The translations under genes were made by a program, and so were the position numbers. Positions 63,646-64,000 of a stretch of 64,000 nt of DNA are shown here, in pieces (position 1 is the first letter of the stretch; each line of letters starts with the position of its first letter). The stretch is from Epiperipatus broadwayi (Eukaryota > Onychophora > Udeonychophora > Euonychophora > Peripatidae): NCBI GenBank assembly GCA_028023455.1, contig JAQFVV010012420.1, forward strand, positions 3,348,001 to 3,412,000. Direction: 5' to 3'. Below the pieces are notes generated by a model. It saw only the letters and a program-made list of their open reading frames with translations, searched no databases and had not been told where the DNA came from.

Positions 63646-64000
63646 CAGAGCCGGTTTTACCATTAGGTAACCACTTAGGGACACCAGAACAATGGGGCAC
63701 TTGGCGATCAGCCGAAACTGTCGTTTGTTCACCGGACTTCTGCTTCTGAACCACTCAGAGATGAAAAAAATGAAAATCCCAAATTTGCTTGTTTACCTGT
63801 CGATTTTCACATTATTTTTTTTTGCACATTCAATTCGAGACATGATACTTTTATAGTTGTGGGAAGATTATGTGTCAGAATTATCTTCTGAATAATACTG
63901 TACTCTTTTTTTTCCAAGATTATATGTGCTATTAATTATTATACTTTTTGGGGGAACAAATTTCTTATATTTTTAAGTTTACTAGTTGCTGAAGAAAGAA
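63646..64000 (+). mobile_element. Start of a second hAT-like element (cut by window edge)
   Basis: CAGAGCCGGTTTTACCATTA at 63646 followed by ...ccacttagggacaccag and a GC-richer stretch resembles hAT ends beginning CAGAGCCGG...TAGGG. The 8 bases before it (63638-63645, ctcctaac read at the border) would be the target duplication, but the right end is outside the window. No transposase sequence is visible in the 355 bases present. Confidence 0.45.

Overview
This window is AT-rich animal DNA, probably invertebrate. It has long introns and many decayed transposons. No bacterial gene organisation, CRISPR array, rRNA or convincing tRNA gene is visible. One host gene occupies it: the plus-strand orthologue of CABIN1, the metazoan counterpart of yeast Hir3 and a subunit of the HIRA histone H3.3 chaperone complex. 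Fifteen internal exons (2632-2723 to 61803-61904) join in one open frame of 584 codons with consistent intron phases and GT/AG borders. The 5' and 3' ends of the gene lie outside the window. The species cannot be named from the sequence; the transposon mix (Penelope-like, RTE-like LINE, hAT, LTR) fits an arthropod or another invertebrate.

Layout. 1-2631 is upstream intron. Exons 1-5 lie at 2.6-14.2 kb; their introns hold an RTE-like LINE broken by a hammerhead-bearing Penelope-type insertion (6843-7419, 13-bp target duplication) and an antisense LINE (10.4-12.9 kb). Exon 6 (14998) directly abuts a Penelope-like element tail, which appears to supply its splice acceptor. A solo LTR with a 4-bp target duplication fills much of the next intron (16598-18593). 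Exons 7-11 are tightly clustered at 19.0-21.6 kb. The 16.2-kb intron 21612-37857 is a stack of nested insertions: a 300-bp tandem repeat array, split by an LTR1 element, itself split by an LTR2 element, followed by another LTR2 copy (30709-33770), a second RTE-like LINE and a second hammerhead-bearing element. Exons 12 and 13 lie at 37.9 and 40.2 kb.

The 21-kb intron 40346-61506 holds a Penelope-like element with reverse transcriptase and GIY-YIG endonuclease remnants (40.9-46.9 kb), split by a third LTR2 copy (41230-43990, 4-bp duplication). It also holds a complete but inactivated hAT transposon (47777-51287, 8-bp duplication) and a diverged direct repeat at 59.7-60.35 kb. Exons 14-15 lie at 61.5-61.9 kb. 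The right edge holds antisense LINE remnants and the start of a second hAT-like element.

All transposon coding regions are broken by stops or frameshifts. The most interesting signals are the transposon-derived acceptor of exon 6, the hammerhead-like motif with a compensatory stem change between two copies, and two families of long, non-coding TG...CA elements flanked by 4-bp duplications. Exon calls rest on my recollection of the human CABIN1 protein; no alignment could be run.
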